Shown piece after piece: positions 51,752-56,048 of a stretch of 56,048 nucleotides of DNA. The stretch is from RGIG9114 sp045592865. GTDB lineage: Bacteria > Bacillota > Clostridia > Oscillospirales > JAGBHD01. Below the pieces are notes generated by a model, which did no database searches, was not told where the DNA came from, and saw nothing but the letters and a program-made list of their open reading frames with translations. The stretch lies in NCBI GenBank assembly GCA_045592865.1, contig JAZNVP010000015.1:1-56048 (forward strand), in the 5' to 3' direction. Made by a program: the position numbers and the translations under genes. Positions within the stretch are counted from its first letter, which is position 1, and each line of letters starts with the position of its first letter.

Positions 51752-51949
51752 TTATTTACCTAAAAATTCGTTAAGCTTTGCAACGAAATCGTCAGCGTCA
51801 ACGCCGTGAACCGCACAAGCGTCCTCTATTGATTCTCCTCTTGCGGAAGGACAACCCAAGCAGTGCATTCCCATCTCAAAGAAAAGGGGTGCAGTTTCGG
51901 GCGCCATATCAAGAACCGAGCCAACGACCATATCCTTTGTTATCTCCAT
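51752..51949 (-). CDS. DUF1858-domain protein
   Basis: Protein of 65 residues covering one DUF1858 domain. The helical core contains the conserved GMHCLGCPSARGESI segment with a C-x2-C pair that may bind a metal or be redox-active. AAAGGAG precedes the ATG, which overlaps the end of rluB by 10 bases, so the two are co-translated. Domains of this kind are found alone or linked to hybrid-cluster and cupin proteins; the function is unknown. Confidence 0.85.
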   Translation of the reverse strand: MEITKDMVVGSVLDMAPETAPLFFEMGMHCLGCPSARGESIEDACAVHGVDADDFVAKLNEFLGK

Positions 51950-52725
51950 TTTTCATTTCTCCTTTCCTTCATTTTATTTTCAGCTGCGTTTCTACCCTTT
52001 AATGCGGCAGTTCGCAAAGCAATGATCTCTTCTTTTTTGAGCATTCTGTAGTTACCCGGAGAAAGCATTCCGAGTTTAACAGGTCCCTCAGCAAACCTTT
52101 TAAGACGGACAACCGTTAAATTCTGGCTTTCGCACATCTTTCTTATCTCTCGGTTTCTTCCCTCGGTTAAAATAAATTCCATAACCGTTCTGTTTTCAGA
52201 CGTATCGTCAATAACGTGAATGGTTGCAGGGGCGGTTTTTCTACCGTCTATTTCAACGCCAACCGAAAGATTAACAATCTGCTCTTCGGTAACCTTCTCT
52301 CTGACTGTAACCCTGTAATGCTTCTTAATATTGCTTTTCGGATGCATTATAAGGTTTGCAAACTCGCCGTCGTTAGTCATAAGAAGAAGTCCCTCGGAGT
52401 CCTTGTCAAGCCTTCCGATAGGATAAACCCTCTCACCGAGATCGCTAACAAGCTCTGCAACGCATTTCCTGTCCATCTCGTCCTTAAGGGTGGTAACGTA
52501 TCCCCTCGGCTTGTAAAGCATTAAATAAATAAACTGCTTTTTCTTTTCAAAATATATTCTTTCCCCCGATACCGCTATAATATCACGATTGGGGTCTGCC
52601 TTATCGCCTAATTGGGTAGGTCTTCCGTTAACCGTAACCTTCCCTGCCGAAATAAGTTCTTCCGCCTTTCTTCTCGAGCAGTATCCCGATAAAGAAAGAA
52701 GCTTCTGAAGCCTTTCTGCTGCCAT
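51940..52725 (-). CDS. rluB: Pseudouridine synthase (RluB/RsuA family)
   Basis: Protein of 261 residues: S4 RNA-binding domain (about 1-60) followed by the catalytic domain with GRLDKDSEGLLLMTNDG and its nucleophile aspartate, and the NREIRKM motif. In Firmicutes the RluB type modifies 23S rRNA near the peptidyl-transferase centre, though RsuA/RluF-like targets are possible. The start ATG coincides with the stop of the O-methyltransferase gene at 52725 (one-base overlap). Confidence 0.9.
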   Translation of the reverse strand: MAAERLQKLLSLSGYCSRRKAEELISAGKVTVNGRPTQLGDKADPNRDIIAVSGERIYFEKKKQFIYLMLYKPRGYVTTLKDEMDRKCVAELVSDLGERVYPIGRLDKDSEGLLLMTNDGEFANLIMHPKSNIKKHYRVTVREKVTEEQIVNLSVGVEIDGRKTAPATIHVIDDTSENRTVMEFILTEGRNREIRKMCESQNLTVVRLKRFAEGPVKLGMLSPGNYRMLKKEEIIALRTAALKGRNAAENKMKERRNEKWR

Positions 52726-53384
52726 TATTCCCCCTCCTTCTTCATAACCGCGATCATACCGTCTCCAATAGGTATGAGCGAGGAATAGAGCGTCTTATCA
52801 TTCGTAAGCTCCTCTAAAAATGAGCGAAGCCTTTTAACTATCGTCATATCCCGCCTTGTGCTCCTCGAACTTTCTGCAACGAGCCCGTCGAACAAAACGT
52901 CATCCGCCAGAAAAATTCCGCCGGGGGCTAAAAGCCTTAAGCATTCAGGCAAAAACGCAGGATACTGTCCCTTCGCGGCATCAAGGAAAATAAGATCGTA
53001 TTCCCCCTTTAAAGAAGGCAGTATCTCAGATGCCTGACCCTCTAAAAGAGTAATGTTCCCCTCTTTATCAAACCGCTCGAAATTCTCCTTTGCCCTGCGG
53101 ATCATATAATCATATCGGTCGATTGTTTCAATCTTCGCGTCAGGACAAACGTTCTTCATAAGTATCGCCGAAAAACCAACGCAGGTTCCGATTTCCAAAA
53201 TGCGCTTCGGTTTCTTCAATGCGCATAAAAACTGCAAAAATCTTGCCGCCGACGGCCTTATAATAGGCAGATGCTCATTCTCTCGGAGTTCTTTTTCGAG
53301 CACCTCGGTGTCTCCGTCAAGAGAAGAAAGGTTACTGTTCAAAAACTCTGTTATAAAAGGATAATTTATCATTTCCTCATACAT
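52725..53384 (-). CDS. trmR: SAM-dependent O-methyltransferase (TrmR/YrrM-like)
   Basis: Protein of 219 residues of the class I methyltransferase fold: SAM motif LEIGTCVGFSAILM, DRYDY acidic loop, and the metal-binding DLIFLDAAKGQY and ADDVLFDG segments of COMT-type enzymes. In B. subtilis the homolog TrmR methylates 5-hydroxyuridine at tRNA position 34. That role fits the RNA-modification neighbours trmB and rluB, but the symbol rests on family resemblance only. It overlaps trmB by 8 bases. Confidence 0.75.
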   Translation of the reverse strand: MYEEMINYPFITEFLNSNLSSLDGDTEVLEKELRENEHLPIIRPSAARFLQFLCALKKPKRILEIGTCVGFSAILMKNVCPDAKIETIDRYDYMIRRAKENFERFDKEGNITLLEGQASEILPSLKGEYDLIFLDAAKGQYPAFLPECLRLLAPGGIFLADDVLFDGLVAESSRSTRRDMTIVKRLRSFLEELTNDKTLYSSLIPIGDGMIAVMKKEGE

Positions 53385-54045
53385 TTTCTTTCACCTTTCT
53401 CGCAATAAGCATCTTTATCGGCACACCCACCTCTGAAAACATCCTCTCGTGCTCGGTCAAAACGTTTCCTTCGGGCCTTTCTTTGTGTAGATCCCGCGTT
53501 AAGTAGGTTACCTCAAACCCGCTCTCCTTAAAATAATCAAGGCTTTCATTAAAAAGCTCGGAAGAATCGGTCTTAAAATATATCTCACCGTCATCAGAAA
53601 GAAACTCGCGGTATTTGAGAAGCTGACGGGTATGAGTAAGCCTTCGTTTTTTATGCCTGTCCTTCGGCCAAGGGTTCGGGAAATTTATGTAAATTCTGTC
53701 CACCCTGTCGCTCTCCGACATCATAAGGTCGATCCTCTCAATATCGTGCGACATTATGAAAACGTTATCAATTTCCCTCTGTTTTTCCTTAAAACGAGCC
53801 TCAATATTCCGCTTAGCAAGAACAAGAACCTCGCTTTTTATATCGATCCCAAGGTAATTAGTGTCGGGATTGTCCGCCGAAAGCGAGGCTATAAACCCGC
53901 CTTTTCCGCACCCGAGTTCAATATGCAACGGCGCCTTTCTTTTGAAAAGACCGTGCCATTTTCCATAAAAATCCAAGGGATTTGGGGTATTAAAAAAACA
54001 TTCCGCAAGTTCAGGCCGCGCATACGGCTTTCTTCTCATTCGCAT
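53377..54045 (-). CDS. trmB: tRNA (guanine-N7)-methyltransferase
   Basis: Protein of 222 residues that methylates G46 of the variable loop. SAM motif IELGCGKGGFI, the catalytic region NFPNPWPKDRHKKRRL and the C-terminal TEHERMFSEVGVPIKML are diagnostic of TrmB. GGAG precedes the ATG. It lies between clpX and the methyltransferase gene. Confidence 0.96.
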   Translation of the reverse strand: MRMRRKPYARPELAECFFNTPNPLDFYGKWHGLFKRKAPLHIELGCGKGGFIASLSADNPDTNYLGIDIKSEVLVLAKRNIEARFKEKQREIDNVFIMSHDIERIDLMMSESDRVDRIYINFPNPWPKDRHKKRRLTHTRQLLKYREFLSDDGEIYFKTDSSELFNESLDYFKESGFEVTYLTRDLHKERPEGNVLTEHERMFSEVGVPIKMLIARKVKENV

Positions 54046-54060
54046 AGTTTGTTTTCTCCA

Positions 54061-54096
54061 AAAAGTTTTTTACCGCTCTTCTGAGAGCGGTAAAAA
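54061..54096 (-). terminator. Terminator after clpX
   Basis: 13-bp perfect stem TTTTTACCGCTCT / AGAGCGGTAAAAA with a 4-base loop, followed on the minus strand by CTTTTT. It lies between clpX and trmB. Confidence 0.75.
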
Positions 54097-54097
54097 T

Positions 54098-55405
54098 TTA
54101 ACCTGCATAATCTTTTTTCCTGATGGGCGCCGTGGTCGTCAACTTCACGGGTTCACGGTTTTTATTGTGAATAACCTTAGGAAGTCCGCCGCGGACACTC
54201 TCGGGAGTTATAACTTTCTTTTCAATAGTGTAATCACTGGGCGCCGCAAACATAACGGGGGTCAGAAGCTCCTCAATAATGGAACGAAGTCCCCTCGCAC
54301 CCGTTTTTCTCTCTATCGCCTTCTCAGCGATAAGACGAAGCGCCTCTTCTTCGAACTCTATCTCAACGTTATCCATCTTCAAAAGCTTGGTATACTGTTT
54401 AACAAGCGAGTTCTTAGGCTCCAAGAGTATCTTGGTAAGATGCTCCGCCGTCAAAGGCTCAAGCGCCGCTATAACGGGAAGACGGCCTATAAGCTCAGGG
54501 ATAATTCCAAACTTAACGAGGTCGTGAGGAATAACCTTAGCGAGAACCTCTTTTCCCTCAGCTTCGCGTTTAGCAACAACCGTGCCGCCGAAACCGAGAA
54601 CCGATTTCTTATCCCTTTCCATAATAATCTTTTCAAGACCGTCGAAAGCACCGCCGCAGATAAAAAGAATGTTTGTGGTGTCGATCTTAAGCATCTCCTG
54701 TTGAGGATGCTTTCTTCCGCCCTGAGGCGGAACCGAAGCCACAGTGCCCTCTAAAATCTTAAGAAGCGCCTGCTGAACACCCTCACCGCTAACGTCTCTC
54801 GTAATAGAGGTGTTCTCGGATTTTCGGGATATCTTATCTATCTCGTCAATATAAATAATTCCTCTCTCTGCAAGAGAAATATCGTAATCTGCATTCTGAA
54901 TAAGACGAAGCAGAATGTTCTCAACGTCATCGCCAACGTAACCCGCTTCGGTAAGCGTGGTCGCATCGGCAATAGCGAAAGGAACACTCAGAAGCTTTGC
55001 AAGGGTCGAAGCGAGAAGCGTCTTACCAACGCCCGTAGGACCCAAAAGCAAAACGTTGCTCTTCTGAATTTCAACGTCATCATCGGCGCCGTTTTCCGCA
55101 AAGAATATCCTCTTATAATGGTTGTAAACCGCAACCGAAAGAGAAACCTTCGCTTCGTCCTGCCCGATAACGTATTGGTCGAGAAACTCCTTCATCTCGG
55201 AAGGATTAGGCAAAACCGTTTCAGAACCTTTTCTATTCTTTTTCTTTTTGGGTTCTTCCTCAGTATCGTTAAGGAGCGAATAACAAAGCGAAATACATTC
55301 CTCGCAAATAACTCCACCGGGTCCCTGAATAAACCTCGTTTCATCGCTTTCTGTCTTACCGCAGAAAATACAATGAAGCGGCGGCTTCTGATTATTGTTT
55401 GCCAT
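54098..55405 (-). CDS. clpX: ATP-dependent Clp protease ATPase subunit ClpX
   Basis: AAA+ unfoldase of 435 residues. N-terminal zinc domain with C12, C15, C34 and C37; Walker A GPTGVGKT; Walker B IIYIDEID; the pore loop GYVGDD; the ClpP-contacting loop (IGF-type; the segment LGFGGTVV lies nearby); and RIGLIGRLP region. Feeds tagged substrates to ClpP, encoded 12 bases upstream. ATG start with GGAG nearby. Confidence 0.96.
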   Translation of the reverse strand: MANNNQKPPLHCIFCGKTESDETRFIQGPGGVICEECISLCYSLLNDTEEEPKKKKNRKGSETVLPNPSEMKEFLDQYVIGQDEAKVSLSVAVYNHYKRIFFAENGADDDVEIQKSNVLLLGPTGVGKTLLASTLAKLLSVPFAIADATTLTEAGYVGDDVENILLRLIQNADYDISLAERGIIYIDEIDKISRKSENTSITRDVSGEGVQQALLKILEGTVASVPPQGGRKHPQQEMLKIDTTNILFICGGAFDGLEKIIMERDKKSVLGFGGTVVAKREAEGKEVLAKVIPHDLVKFGIIPELIGRLPVIAALEPLTAEHLTKILLEPKNSLVKQYTKLLKMDNVEIEFEEEALRLIAEKAIERKTGARGLRSIIEELLTPVMFAAPSDYTIEKKVITPESVRGGLPKVIHNKNREPVKLTTTAPIRKKDYAG

Positions 55406-55417
55406 CAGAAATCTCCT

Positions 55418-56002
55418 TTAATCTCTTTTGTAAAGAACCTTGTCGATAAGTCCGTATTCCAAAGCGGCATCCGCTTCCATAAAATTATCTCTCTCGGTAT
55501 CTCTTGCGATCTCCTCAACCGATCTTCCGGTATTGGAAGCAAGAATCTCGTTGAGCTTTTCTTTCATTCTGATAATTCTGTCAGCGTGAATCTTAATGTC
55601 GGTCGCCTGACCCTTCATACCGCCCAAAGGCTGATGAATCATTATCTCACTGTTAGGAAGAGCAAATCTCTTGCCCTTAGCACCGCTCGAGAGTAAAAAC
55701 GCACCCATCGAAGCCGCCATACCGATGCAGATGGTGGAAACGTCGCACTTAACGTATTGCATGGTGTCGTATATCGCCATACCTGCAGTAATGGAACCGC
55801 CGGGGCTGTTAATATAAAGGCAGATATCCTTCTCGGGATCCTGACCCTCAAGATATAAAAGTTGAGCCACAACTAAACTTGCGGTGGTATCGTTAACCTC
55901 ATCCGAAAGCATAATAATTCTGTCGTTAAGAAGTCTCGAAAAAATATCGTAGCTTCTCTCTCCTCTGTTTGTCTGTTCAACGACCATAGGAACTAAACTC
56001 AT
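55418..56002 (-). CDS. clpP: ATP-dependent Clp protease proteolytic subunit ClpP
   Basis: Serine protease of 194 residues that forms the tetradecamer with ClpX. Catalytic triad S98 (GMAASMGAF), H123 (MIHQPLGG) and D172 (RDTERDNF) matches B. subtilis numbering. The ATG at 56002 (MSLVPMVVEQ) is chosen because GGAGG lies 8 bases upstream; a TTG at 56017 is rejected. The region 56003-56048 holds only the leader; a gene such as tig would lie beyond the edge. Confidence 0.96.
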   Translation of the reverse strand: MSLVPMVVEQTNRGERSYDIFSRLLNDRIIMLSDEVNDTTASLVVAQLLYLEGQDPEKDICLYINSPGGSITAGMAIYDTMQYVKCDVSTICIGMAASMGAFLLSSGAKGKRFALPNSEIMIHQPLGGMKGQATDIKIHADRIIRMKEKLNEILASNTGRSVEEIARDTERDNFMEADAALEYGLIDKVLYKRD

Positions 56003-56048
56003 ATCTTTGTCCTCCAAACTTAAATAATTTGTGATATTAGAACGAATG

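Noticed and set aside
1..56048. CRISPR arrays, tRNA or rRNA genes, insertion sequences
   Set aside because: No regular spacer-repeat series, cloverleaf-like block, rRNA segment or transposase was found by eye in either strand. Short RNAs could still be missed.

Overview
The window looks like a chromosomal segment of an anaerobic, spore-forming-lineage Clostridia (Bacillota), probably a gut or plant-glycan-degrading organism. This rests on spoIIR, addAB, ylxM-ffh, RNase J, a TtcA-type sulfurtransferase, a Rex-like operator and consensus sigma-A promoters (TTGACA-N17-TATAAT). Sugar use is centred on L-rhamnose plus other glycans. No tRNA, rRNA, insertion sequence or CRISPR array was recognised, and no gene-free stretch exceeds about 205 bases.

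Positions 1-9131: the 3' end of a glycoside hydrolase family 2 gene and a lactaldehyde reductase gene (fucO) under a probable Rex operator. A DNA-damage-like module follows: dinB divergent from an XRE repressor and an ImmA/IrrE metallopeptidase. After that come an AraC activator and the rhamnose operon rhaB-rhaA-rhaD. FucO reduces the lactaldehyde that RhaD releases, so the dinB module sits inside an otherwise coherent rhamnose locus.

Positions 9135-14413 (minus strand): a two-component system followed by genes for a VTC (polyphosphate-polymerase-like) protein, a DUF4956 membrane protein and a large beta-helix lipoprotein. The two promoters share the same direct repeat, so this looks like one regulon. 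Positions 14486-17782: two tandem BNR/sialidase-like genes and an AraC regulator.

Positions 17836-33928 (mostly minus): addB-addA, spoIIR, ispE, an AlaR/AlaT-like regulator-aminotransferase pair, an orphan binding-protein gene, ttcA-like, and a divergent type IIA topoisomerase (parE-parC). Positions 33935-43900 (minus): rnj-rplI-dnaB-tilS-hpt-ftsH and a nucleotidyltransferase fused to a decayed phosphomutase domain.

Positions 44028-51710 (plus): rnhA; nifS-nifU-mnmA, then queT under a preQ1 riboswitch; ylxM-ffh-rpsP-khpA; and an unrecognised membrane/zinc-motif protein with a small XRE gene. Positions 51752-56002 (minus): clpP-clpX-trmB-O-methyltransferase-rluB-DUF1858.

The most interesting items are the dinB/XRE/ImmA module with twin consensus promoters facing each other across one palindrome, the two-component/VTC/DUF4956/lipoprotein regulon with paired ATTGAA boxes, and the pseudo-phosphomutase fusion. 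Everything was read by eye; no database search was run.
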